Of a stretch of 36,752 nucleotides of DNA, positions 9,282 through 21,628 are shown piece by piece (position 1 is the first letter of the stretch; each line of letters starts with the position of its first letter). The DNA lies in NCBI GenBank assembly GCA_943704525.1, contig CALSCQ010001268.1:1-36752 (forward strand). Direction: 5' to 3'. The notes under the pieces were generated by a model. It was given only the letters and a program-made list of their open reading frames with translations, had not been told where the DNA came from and did not search any database. The position numbers and the translations under genes are program-made. The stretch is from Pigoraptor vietnamica (Eukaryota > Opisthokonta > Filasterea).

Positions 9282-11132
9282 ATGGCGTGCTTGGGCGCAC
9301 TTCCCCCGGAGATTATCGTGACGCGTTGTTCCATATCTTGCGAACGCGGACGTCGGTGCGCTTGCGAAGGCATGCAATCGCTTCTACGCCATTTTGCGCT
9401 TCGAGCGGCTCTACCACCTCTGGCAGCTGTACTCGCGCATGTACATTGAAAATGCTGCGTTTCGCGCGGAAGTCGTGGCTGTGCTTCCCATCAGTCGCAT
9501 AGCGCTGGCGCCGGGCGACGGTGAGAGCGGGGGCGCGCCGTACCCGTTGAACGACCTTTCGCCTTTTGCGAGCGTTCACACGGCGGATTTGCGCAGGATT
9601 ACCGCGAAAGACTCGAGTGCGTTGGCGGACGTGCACGCCATTTTTGCGAGTCGCGGCTTTTCCCCAGTCGAGTCGTCCTCTCGCAGCGCACGTGTTTATT
9701 GGGACCGGTGCAGGGCTGGAGCAACTGAGGAGCGTTTAGGTGCTAGACCTTCGGTATGCGAGCGATGTTTCGTGTTCGCGCCCCCGCTACATCACGTTGC
9801 GGGATAGTGCTGTTGACGACGTATCGAGTCTAGTCGACGCGAGGATGGTGCGTTTCGTCAAATGGGAGGTGCCGTTCGCGGGCATTGCGGCGTTGCGTGG
9901 ACTGGTCAAAGTTGAACTCCAGGGGTCAGCGTTGCGTGCGATCCCCTCCGAGCTGGCGCACGTCCACATGCTCGATCTGACACTTTCTGGAATGCTCGAG
10001 GACGTCGCGAACGGACGCAACGCTCACACATTGATCCTACAGCACTGTCCGCTCGTCGTCGACGTGTCGGCACTCGCGAACGTGCACGTTCTTGATCTCT
10101 CGTACGGCCCTTATCCGATCCGAGAGTCGGTCAGGCAACCGATCCATGATGCAGATTGGACAGCCGTGCCCGCTCGCAATGTCTCCATGCTCGGCGGTGT
10201 TCACACGCTCGGAGAATGCGAAGCTCGTGGGTTTGGAGGCGCTCGGCGGGAACCACACGCTCGTCCTCAGCGCTGTTGGTCAACGTGACGGATTCCATTC
10301 GCAGCTTGGCGATCTTTCCCACCAAGGACGCGTGCACACGCTCGATTTGTCGTTCATATCCTCGCTCCGTTCCGGCGCCGGCCTCGGGGGCGTTCACACG
10401 CTGAAGCTCAGGTGCTGCATGGATCTGGGTGACGTAGCCGAGCTCGCGAATGTGCACTGTCTGGATTTGTCCGATTGCCCAATGGTAACGGACATCTCGG
10501 CACTAGGGAACGTGCACACGCTCACGCTGCGTTACTGCGGTGGCCTCGCAGCGAAATCGTTTGCGGCGCTGGGCGGCGTTCATCGGCTGGACCTCAGCGA
10601 TATTGGTGCGGGTGCGGGTGCGCGCGGTTCGGGAGCGATCAAACTGGATGCGACGGGCTTGGGCACTGTCCACACGTTGCACCTGTGTGGGACGACTGTA
10701 AAGGACGTGTCGGGACTCTCACGAGTGCACACGCTGGACCTCTCGGAATGTGACATTGTCGGAGACGTTTCTTCGCTGGGGTCCGTATTCCATCTGAATC
10801 TCGGAGGGACGAACGTGCGCGACGTCCGCTCGTTGGGCTCGGTGCACACGCTCGACCTCTCGCACTGCAAGAACATTACTGACGTATCTGCACACATGCT
10901 CAATGTTTCTCATTGCGGTGTTGTGGACGTATCTGCTCTCGGTGCTGTACACGCTCTCGACATCTCCTTTTGCAAGCGTGTTGTCGACGTGTCGGCACTC
11001 GGGGGCGTTTGCATACTCAACGTGGCGGGGTGTTCCGGAATCCGCGACCCGGCGCCTATAAGGACGGTTAGAAAGCTGCTTGGTGTGCGTTTGTGGGAAC
11101 TGCCTGGCCTTTTAAAAGGCATGGAGTGTTGA
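9282..11132 (+). pseudogene. F-box / leucine-rich-repeat protein, frame-disrupted (probable pseudogene)
   Basis: Conceptually this is an F-box protein (MACLGALPPEII, then LANADVGALAKACNRFYAI) followed by about 16 leucine-rich repeats of about 20-24 residues with the core VHTLDLSxC. F-box/LRR proteins usually select substrates for SCF ubiquitin ligases; that role is inference. The reading frame breaks three times, each time by +1: near 9318 (inside the F-box), near 9690, and near 10209 (within GGVHTL). In addition, TAG at 9737-9739 stands where the repeat pattern expects the His of a V-H-V/T-L motif (LRSV*VLDLRY). The 3' part from about 10210 to 11132 is uninterrupted and contains 12 repeats, one of them shortened (DVSAHMLNVSHC). 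An intron from about 9668 to 9739 could bypass the second break and the stop, but not the other two. Alternatives are sequencing error or a functional downstream remnant. Other genes in the window show no such breaks, which favours a pseudogene. AATAAA lies at 11376-11381. Confidence 0.68.
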
Positions 11133-11516
11133 AAGAACACTCTCTGTGCGGTCCTGTTTGGTTGGAACAGAAACCCGTGTTGTTGTATCGTGACATTCCC
11201 ACGACGATTCACTCTCTCTCTCTTATCCCACTACATTTGTTCATGTCAACGGCCGCAAAGTGTTCCTTTCGCACCAGGCTTAATTCGTTCTCATCACTCA
11301 AGTGGACCATAACAAAAGCGCCAATAACAACGCGCAACGGCAGACGAAAAAAACGCAACGCAAAGGGGGGTGGCGAATAAAAGACGAGGCAGCCAAAGGA
11401 AGAAAAAAAAAAGTTATTCACACGCGAGTCCCCCGAAGTGAGCAACGCGGGAGCGAACTAACGCGTCCCGTCCGCACGCCCCGGGCAAGCGCCGCCAGCG
11501 GCCCTCGTAATCGCGC
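11133..11516. other. Convergent 3' spacer between the LRR locus and HSP90
   Basis: About 380 bp. It contains a short CT-rich run near 11213-11224, A-rich stretches near 11346 and 11401-11413, and AATAAA at 11376-11381 on the plus strand, which could serve the LRR transcript. No open frame with protein-like features was seen. Confidence 0.5.
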
Positions 11517-14058
<2,542 letters not shown>

Positions 14059-14080
14059 CGCGAAGGACGAAGCTGCTGGA

Positions 14081-14171
14081 TGTGAGTGTGTGTGTGTGTG
14101 TGTGTGTGTGCGTGACCCTAGACAACGGCAGAGTGGGTGTCCTGTGTGCGTGTGTGTGTGTGTGTGTGTGT
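14081..14171 (+). repeat. Two TG microsatellites upstream of HSP90
   Basis: Two tracts of roughly 14-16 TG units at 14081-14113 and 14142-14171, separated by about 28 bp of unique sequence. Read toward HSP90 they are CA tracts just upstream of its TATA box. Confidence 0.9.
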
Positions 14172-14695
14172 AAAACGGAATTCGCACATGGCGCACAGCA
14201 CATGGCCGGGAATGTGCCAGAAGCGACTACGAAGCAATTTGGAATTTATTTTGCTTTATCCGTTGACGCCATTTTCATATATTTTTCATAGTACAGTGCG
14301 GTTATTTCACAATTATTTAGGATGTAACGCGCATTTTCAATCTGGGTGGCAGAAGTTGCCAGCAAATTGCAACAGTAACAGTCCATGTTTGGCAATCACG
14401 AAAATGAAACAGGCCATATTTAAATTCCGAGGATGCCATATAAAGCTATTAATGAAATATAATGTACATATAAAGCAATAATGAATAGAATAATGACATT
14501 AATCGTAAATCGAGGGAAGGGTAACGACTCTGGATATCCAAAAGCAGCTTCTCTGTCTGGACATTGTCACGTGATTATTGTTTTCGATGCGCGAGTGCGG
14601 GCCTGTGTGGTGTGTGTGTTTTTCATGGTCGCTCGAACTCAATTTGAAGTGTCAGTGTGCTTGCCTCGTTTTGCGACTAGCGTCGCTCTTAAAAC

Positions 14696-17600
14696 ATGGG
14701 TCCCTCAAAGCCCATGGGAAGTGACAATATCGTCGTCCACGTCGTCAACAATGCGCAAAAGCATCTCGACAAGCTTGCGATGGTACGTGCCTCACGACAT
14801 CGTGCGTGCGGAATCATTTCGCGCTCCTTCACTCATGCGCGCGGCGTGTACAGTCGGAAGAAGTTTATGATGCACTCGCTCGTGCACATACGAGACACGC
14901 GAAGAAGAACGTACCCGCGCATTTTGCACGCCTGTGTGTGCCCTCATTGACCCGCGTTCGCCAACAGGTCATTGCGGGCAAGGAGGAGGCCTCCTACAGG
15001 GACCTTCTCCGTCGCATCGGCGCCATTGCCTCCATGCTTCGCCGGAAGGGCGTGAAGAGGGGGGACCGCGTGATTCTCACCGTGCCCCTCTGCATCGATT
15101 TCTACGCCGTCACGCTCGCAGTGTTCGCTGTGGGGGGCGTCGTCGTGCTTGTGGACCCGACCATTGGCATTAAGCGCGTCAACCACTGCATTCGCACGGC
15201 CCGCCCGCGCGTGTGGCTGCGGCGCAACCGGTCCATGTGGTACCTCAAGCTGGCTCTGTCGTCTCTGCGGGAGATTCCGCTCGTGCTGGACGTGACTGAC
15301 GAGGTGGGCGCACGTTGCAAATCGAATTCGCTTCGGGAAGAATTGGGACGTCGTGTTGCTTTCTCCTGCGCGCGTTTGTTTCTCTTGCTCTTGTGTAGCG
15401 GAGTCGATGGGCACATGTCTTCTGAGCGCATGTGTATTAATGTTTGTGTGAGTGTTTTTTTTGTAATGTATTCGGGTATGACTCGAAAATCGCCTGTGTT
15501 TTTGTGTGCGCAGAATCTCATACGTTCGTTGATTGCTGTGTGTGTTGTCAGTATGAACATTTGCGTGAGGATATTCTTGTTATGTATGAGGCCTCGAGGA
15601 GCGTGGTTCACGGCCGTGACTGTTGCTGCTGCAAACAGGCGGTTTTGTGTGCGCAGAATCTCATACGTTCGTTGATTGCTGTGTGTGTTGCTGTCTTCAG
15701 TATAAGCATTTGCGTGAGGATATTCTTGTTATGTATGAGGCCTCGAGGAGCGTGGTTCACGGCCGTGACTGTTGCTGCTGCAAACAGGCGGTTTTGTGTG
15801 GGCAAATTCTCATACGGTGTTCTGATCCTATTTATTGCTAGCCGACGTGTCTAGCTGTGCCGTTATCGGACTGACTTTGCGTCGCGACAAATGCAGCTGC
15901 TGCGCTCCTCCCGTGGGCCTCTTGAGCTGAAGGACATTGAAGCGGACGTGGAGCACGCCCTCATCACGTTCACGACGGGCAGCACGGGCATGCCCAAGCT
16001 GCTGCTCCGCAAGCACTCGTTTCTCACGCACCAGTCGCACGCAATCGGCGAGTGCCATGCCCGTCTCCACGAGGACGGCGGCGTGTCGGAGGAATCGGAA
16101 GTCGCCCTCACAAACCTTCCCGTCTTTGCCCTCCACTTTTTGAAGGCACGTCAACGGTCGAGCGCCTGTTTTTGTGCGCCGTGTTTTGACTTCTGTGTGA
16201 ACCTCTGTGGAGCATATTCCGGTTTTTTGATGTGCGTGGGGTCGAATGCGCGGACTTCCGAGCCTTCACTGACGTGTGGGCGCTTCTTTCTGGCGCAGGT
16301 CGGCGCGACGTGTCTTCTGCAGCCCAACATCCACAAGTTCTACCCGGCGGCGGTCGTTGATATGATGGAGCGTTACAAGTGCACGACGGCGCTTGCGTCG
16401 CCCGCCTTTGTCGAGAAGATTGCCGCCCACTGCCTGCTCAAGGGCCGGCAGATGCCCCTCCGCGAGACGGTCGTCGGTGGTGCCCCCATCTACCACAGCG
16501 CGTTCAAGACGCTCGTGAAGGTGTGTGTGTGTGTGTTGTTGCGCATTTGCCCTTGTCGGTCACCTATGAATGGCATGCGTAGCTGTAGAGCTGCGGTGTA
16601 CTGTGTGTTGTCGTATTTAGCCCCTGCGGCTCACGCCCTGTGTTTGCGCGACTGCAGGCGACACCCAAGGGTGAAGTCGTGATTGTGTATGGGAGCACGG
16701 AGGCCGAGCCCATTTCGATGGTGCGCGCCTCGGAGAAGGGCCCGGCGGAGGCGGCGAATGCGCGCGGGCTGTGCGTCGGCATGCCGTTCATTCCGTGAGT
16801 TGCTTTTCTTGGTGGTGCTTGATGCCGCATGCCACGCTTTCGCGCGAAGGCAATAGAATTGTTTGGTGTATTTCCCGTGCTTTTTATGCGTTGAGCCACC
16901 ATCCTTATTCCGCACGAAACGCTTTGCGCTGCTTGCCAGTGGCGGCGTCAAGGTGATCAAGGCCTCGGATGACGACTGGAAGCAGACGCCCATCGCATCG
17001 ATCGAGCTGCCAAGGAACGAGATCGGCGAGATCATCGTGTCTGGATGGCAGGTGCGCATTTCGAAATTTCTGCTGTTTCTGTGGCTGCATTTTGCCACGC
17101 GCACTCTTGAACGTACCCATACATGTATATATTCCGTACGGCGCGCTTTGCACTCGATGCTCACGTGGCCACGCGACAGGTGAACACGTACGAAGTTCCG
17201 GCGTCGCGCATACTCAAGGGTCCGGATGGTGCCGAGTGGCTGCGAACTGGCGACGCCGGCTACCTGGACGACAAGGGAATGGTGAGTCACGAGGCCCACG
17301 ACTTCCCTCTTTACGAAGGTGATACATGGGTGCAAGCGGCTCATGCGCGCTTGTCCGTTGCAGATCTGGCTCGCGGGACGCGTTTCGTGGGCAATCGCGC
17401 GCGACGGCAAGGTCTTCTGGTCGACCATTGTGGAGCAGTTCATACTCGACGCTCTCCCCGACCTCACTTTCGCAGCCTACCTCCCGCACGAAAACAGGTG
17501 TGTGGGTGTGAGTGCGCGCGCGCCCGCGTTTGTGTCTGCACTCCGACCTCACTTTGTTTACGAATTGCATGCGACTCCTGCCTACTGTCACCGTGCCTCC

Positions 17601-18088
17601 GCCACTGACTAAATGGGGCCATGCGCCCGTGTCCGCAGAGCGCACCTCGTCATCGAGTCGCCCGATCCGACGTCGGAGGAAATGCGCCGGCGCGTGCGAA
17701 AGGTCGTGGTCGACCAAGGTGACTGCGTCGCTATTCTTGTGTATTCGTATGTGATCATCAGCGACTCATTGTGTACAGGCTCACTCTCACGTGGCGCACA
17801 CTCGTCAAGACTTGCTCCGCAAAACACGCAAGAACTTTGCACTGACGCATGCATTTGTCACTTCCGCTCTTAGGCTACCCCGTGGACGAGTACGTGTTTA
17901 TGCGCCACATCCCGCGCGACCGGCGCCACGCGTCGAAGCCCGACCCGTCGAAGATATTCGCGCCGCCGTCGGCACTGTCGGCCGAGAACTTGATACGGTG
18001 GTCGCCGTACATCGTGCTCGCCCTGTTCGTGCTCGTCGTCCTCCTCCTCCGAAGTAACGGCTACGGCCCCGCGGGTGTGACGGCGTGA
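14696..18088 (+). CDS. OleC-like AMP-forming acyl synthetase (ANL superfamily) with C-terminal membrane tail
   Basis: An adenylate-forming enzyme that would activate a carboxylic acid with ATP. Exons: 14696-14782, 14968-15303, 15897-16145, 16299-16520, 16658-16794, 16940-17051, 17180-17281, 17364-17497, 17639-17718 and 17874-18088; 557 residues, all phases consistent. Motifs: the phosphate loop TTGSTGMPK at 167-175, YGSTE at 309-313, and RTGDAGYLD with the ribose-binding Asp at about 406. The C-terminal segment contains IPRDRRHASKPDPSK where OleC-type enzymes have a D-x-RHNAK-like motif with the late catalytic Lys. The LPVFALHFLKVGATCLL region is also more OleC-like than long-chain acyl-CoA-synthetase-like, from memory. 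A hydrophobic segment near the C-terminus (YIVLALFVLVVLLL) with a short polar tail suggests a tail-anchored protein facing the cytosol. The hinge region (GRVSWAIARDGKVFW) is atypical. Intron 3 is of the GC-AG type, and intron 2 (593 bp) holds a minisatellite. The substrate and whether CoA is used are unknown. Confidence 0.9.
15499..15830 (+). repeat. Minisatellite in intron 2 of the acyl synthetase (unit about 143-149 bp)
   Basis: Two complete tandem copies and the start of a third. The word CAGAATCTCATACG begins at 15511 and again at 15654, and a diverged version (GGCAAATTCTCATACG) begins near 15801. The second unit is about 6 bp longer than the first (an insertion near GTTGCTGTCTTCAG). Otherwise the copies are nearly identical, so the duplication is recent. 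Confidence 0.92.
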
Positions 18089-18425
18089 CTCGTGGGCGAG
18101 TGTTGCGCGTGCGACAGTTCCGTTACGGAGAGCGTTTGGTATTGTGTGATTTGCGGTGTCTTGCGAACGTAAACGGAAGCCCTTCTCGAAGGTCAGGTGG
18201 ACCCGCACAGTTTGGTTTTGCGGGAGGATGGGTGCTGGCGTAACGGACGACCGTAACTGGGCCAGTGACGCGGCCGTGTTTATTAGGAGTGGGGCAAGCA
18301 AAGCGACAATTGTGTGTGCCTCCGTTAGTTGTTTGTGCGACGACGTACAAGTTGACCTGCGTGCGTTGGCCTAGCTCCACAATTCTGAATGGCGGTCGTA
18401 ACTGTGTGCACATCTTATGTATGTG
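18089..18425. other. Convergent 3' spacer between the acyl synthetase and the HIT-like gene
   Basis: About 340 bp of mixed sequence with no recognisable gene, repeat or canonical polyadenylation signal. Confidence 0.5.
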
Positions 18426-20540
18426 TCACGGGTGCTCATGGGCAGCGGCAGCGACCCACGCAGCAACATCAAAGGGGTCGTCCGAGCTCACGCCACTCCC
18501 AAACATCATCATTGCGCACACGTCCGAAGTGGACGACGCGGGGTCCAGCCTGCGCGCGGCTTGCATGAGCGTCGGTGGCGCGAGCAGAGTGCCCAATTGC
18601 AAACGTATACACAAGCGCACACGCTTGGAGAACACTGCACGCACCTGTCGACTGCGATGCCGTACACTGGCATCGAGGCGCGCCCGTCATTTACGAGGGG
18701 CGGAAAATACACGCACACGTTGAGTGCGCTGACGCCGCGGCTCCGCAGGGCCCTCGTTGCGATGAACAGGGCGCGCTTGAGCTCTTCGAACGTCTGGTCC
18801 GGTGCCTCTGCAAGCGAGTGACCGCTACCAATGCCGCACGCAAACACAATTTCCTTGGCAAGGCGCGGCGTGAGACTCGCCCCAACGAAGCTCGTGTGCG
18901 ACGCGTTGAGAGGCGTCGCTAGGCCCGTCGCGTGCAGCAAACGGAAGAGGTCGGCAAAGTAGTCAGCGCCGTGCTGGGCGTGGTATCTAGTGGCTGCATC
19001 GCGGAGTCGCTCTGCGCCCGAGCAGTGCCTGTGCAAGTCGCCGATGCATGGCGTGAACTATCAGCAAATAGCACAAATCGGCGGCGAACGACAGCATATG
19101 CTACGCAAACCCGCAGGCACTCGTCGCGCAAAGACGAACCTTCCCTCTCCGAGTAGGAGATGGCAGTGGCCGTGGTGCTGCGATGCGCCGCCCTTTGCGA
19201 GCGTGTTCCACGTCAAGAGAGGGTACCGGAGTTCGTCGCCAAAGTGCGAGTGCGCACGCGAAAACCACTCGCGTGCAGTGTCAACTGGAAGTGCGTAGGG
19301 AGAAATATGAGAGCGCGCACAACGGACAGAAGCGATACGGCTCCCGCATTCCCTTTCTCATTTTTCCACCCGACCCCTCTCACATGCGCCACGCGTTACA
19401 GCGGCGTTAGCGCACCCATGTCCCCGGTGAGCGCGGGCGTGATCGCAAGTGGGTCGTGCTCTCGGAACACAATCATGCCGTGGCAGCCGTCGTATTTGGC
19501 CACGTTCGATGCAGTGACGCACGTGGGCTTCTCGATGCGCCCAAACACGTCTGAGATTGGTTGAGCGAGGTTATTAGCATGAGCCTTGAAAATTCGCCGG
19601 GTTGTGCACACGATGACAATCGCGCATTTGCGTAATGTGACACAGAGAGAGGAGCACAAGTACGCGCGCTACTCAAATGGGGAAACACACGCTCACCGTA
19701 CGCGGTGTAATCGTGCGGCTTGCAGAAGTCGCAGTCGGTGACAGCGGATGCGGAGGGTGCGTGCGACGCATTGTTGACGGGACGAGAGGCGCGGAGGGCG
19801 TTGAACACCGTCTGATCGAGCGTCCAGTCGTTGGTTATCTTGACTGCGTGCGGCAGCAAACGAGTCAACGAACGCGGCCACTCATCCCCTGTGCTCTCTG
19901 TCCGCCACACGATAATTTTGCGGCTTTCTCTACGTGCTCCAATTTTAAAATGGGGCATATTCTATCCGACAACGCGCCGGCGCAGCCAAGTAACTGCCGA
20001 AGAGCACCCCGCCACAAACACCACCAGGGCGCGACAGCAATGCATGGACGCCCCGGCCTACGTGGACGCAGGTCCACGGAACACTATCACACTAAAAATG
20101 CAGCGGCGCCGCACACTCACCAATGAGCTGCGAGCGCGCCCTTTCCAGCGCATCGGTTTCCACAGCGGCGCGCTTTTCGGCCTCGGTGGCGCCCTCCGGC
20201 ACTGTCACGTGCGCCGGACGACTGAACCACCGCTTCACTTTGGGCTCGAACGCCTCCGGAATGTGCTGTAAACAAGTTAGAAGCGGGGCTCGAACACGGA
20301 GGCCGCCGGGTTGCAGTATTGGACACAACTACCGCTTGTGCGAGAGAATGTTAAAGAGAGCCTCACCTGCTTGCTCTTGGTGCACGCCACATGGAACATG
20401 CGACTGTATATCGCAAGCACTTCGTCCCGCACATCGTGCGGCAGTTCGGCTGCGGGTGCAGTGGGGCGGAAGTTAACGTACTGGCGGTGCATCACGAAGA
20501 ATTTTGAACGCCGCCGGTGCATCACGTAAGGAAGAGCCAT
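18426..20540 (-). CDS. HIT/GalT-fold nucleotidyl transferase or hydrolase-like protein
   Basis: Exons: 20540-20367, 20265-20121, 19897-19697, 19550-19416, 19284-19140, 19028-18645 and 18549-18426; 435 residues with matching phases. The key motif is GASQHHGHCHLLL. Residues H256-G-H258-C-H260-L-L fit the HIT consensus His-x-His-x-His-x-x, and the preceding GGAS resembles the GalT/ATP-adenylyltransferase loop. A CDFC pair at 162-165 may bind zinc as in GalT enzymes. VTASNVAKYDGCHGMIVF (about 183-200) resembles the strand before the active site in DUF4922/Apa2-like proteins. No signal peptide or membrane helix is seen. The family therefore suggests transfer or hydrolysis of a nucleoside monophosphate, but the substrate cannot be read from sequence. 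Exon 3's acceptor (19899-19898) is the least certain border. What is seen is the triad and the Cys pair; the fold assignment is inference from those motifs. Confidence 0.75.
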
Positions 20541-21250
20541 GAACCCTCGGTTTTCTCGTAAAGTGCGCGCAGAACATTCAAGAGGCCTTAATGTAGGACG
20601 CCGGCCAACATACTCCAGCCCGTGTGCGTGCATGTGACGGGAAAGGACTCACCAGGAAGAGGGAGACCGCCGGCAAGAGAGTGAACGGTGCGCCCCTATC
20701 GTTGCACTCGTGTCAGCCCCGAGTGTGGCAGACACGAGCACTCGCACGGCCACACACATTTACATACACTGCGCGCATTGCGCACACTCGAACCTAAAGC
20801 GCACGCACAAATGCACACACGCGGTACACTCACGCACTGCTACACAAAACTTACGCGGTGGTGCTTGTGATTTCCGTGGAGAGGAGCCTTCCCTGCCACC
20901 CCAGTAGCCATATTACGAGCGCCCACAGACAGAGGGCGGCATGCGAGTGTAATGCCGGCGAGCGCAGGACGCATGTCGTTCTGTACAGTTCATGGGATTT
21001 CGGCGACCGCAAGAAAGTGGCTAATCGCGTGGTCCCAATGTTACCGGCGTTACTCGGCACGTGCAGACAAATCACGTGACTTTTGCTGTTGTTCGGACTG
21101 CTAAGGGCAGGACTCGCGAGGACTTTGCGGCGCCGGCACTTTTTGTGCCGTGACTACAACCACTTCTAGTATGCCGGGCGTGTGCCGTGTCAGAGGGGCA
21201 TTGTGAAAGGGATGGAATGAGGTTGAGAAACAAGAGATGTGTATGTGTTT

Positions 21251-21293
21251 GGAGGGTGGGAAAAGAAAGAGAGGGGGGGAGGGGGGGGAGGGT
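21251..21293 (+). promoter_or_regulatory. G-run block, potential G-quadruplex, upstream of the unknown gene
   Basis: On the plus strand the block has runs of 3, 3, 7, 8 and 3 guanines separated by single bases or a short purine linker. It sits about 340-380 bp upstream of the start codon and is followed by further purine-rich sequence to about 21350. Quadruplex or triplex formation is inference from base pattern only. Confidence 0.55.
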
Positions 21294-21488
21294 GAATGCA
21301 AGGGCGCATGAAGAGTGAAGACGGAGGAGAGAGGAGGTGTGTGAAGAGGGAACAAAAGGCGCCGTAATATATCCGGAGTTGACTCTGTTGCAACCGGAAC
21401 GACTCCCGCCAAATTGCATGACAAGGCGTGACAGGTGCACCACTTTGTCTCGCGTGATCCACTTCGTTCCCGCCACACGCCACCGCGC

Positions 21489-21495
21489 ATATAAG
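21489..21495 (+). promoter_or_regulatory. TATA-like box of the unknown 1133-residue gene
   Basis: Reads CATATAAG about 135 bp upstream of the ATG at 21629, similar in distance to the HSP90 TATA box. Confidence 0.5.
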
Positions 21496-21628
21496 TTCGC
21501 GGCGTCACCCAGCGTCGTTTTCCCATCCCATCCAAAAAACGCACATCGATTTTACGCTTCTTACGCCCTCGATTTCGGTTCACTTTGTGTTCGTTACCGT
21601 TGGCTGTTTCTCATTTTCGTGCGGCGCC

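Larger units (their letters stand above)
20541..21628. other. Divergent promoter spacer with CA-like tracts and a polypurine/G-run block
   Basis: About 1.1 kb between the HIT-like gene and the unknown nuclear-type gene. It holds CACA-rich degenerate sequence at about 20740-20840, a polypurine stretch at about 21250-21350, and a TATA-like box at 21489-21495. Short open frames overlap in all directions, none with recognisable features. Confidence 0.5.

Noticed and set aside
9233-9502. An alternative plus-strand open frame at the 5' end of the LRR locus
   Set aside because: It is in a different frame from the F-box homology and has no protein-like pattern; the F-box is recovered only with the frame shift near 9318.
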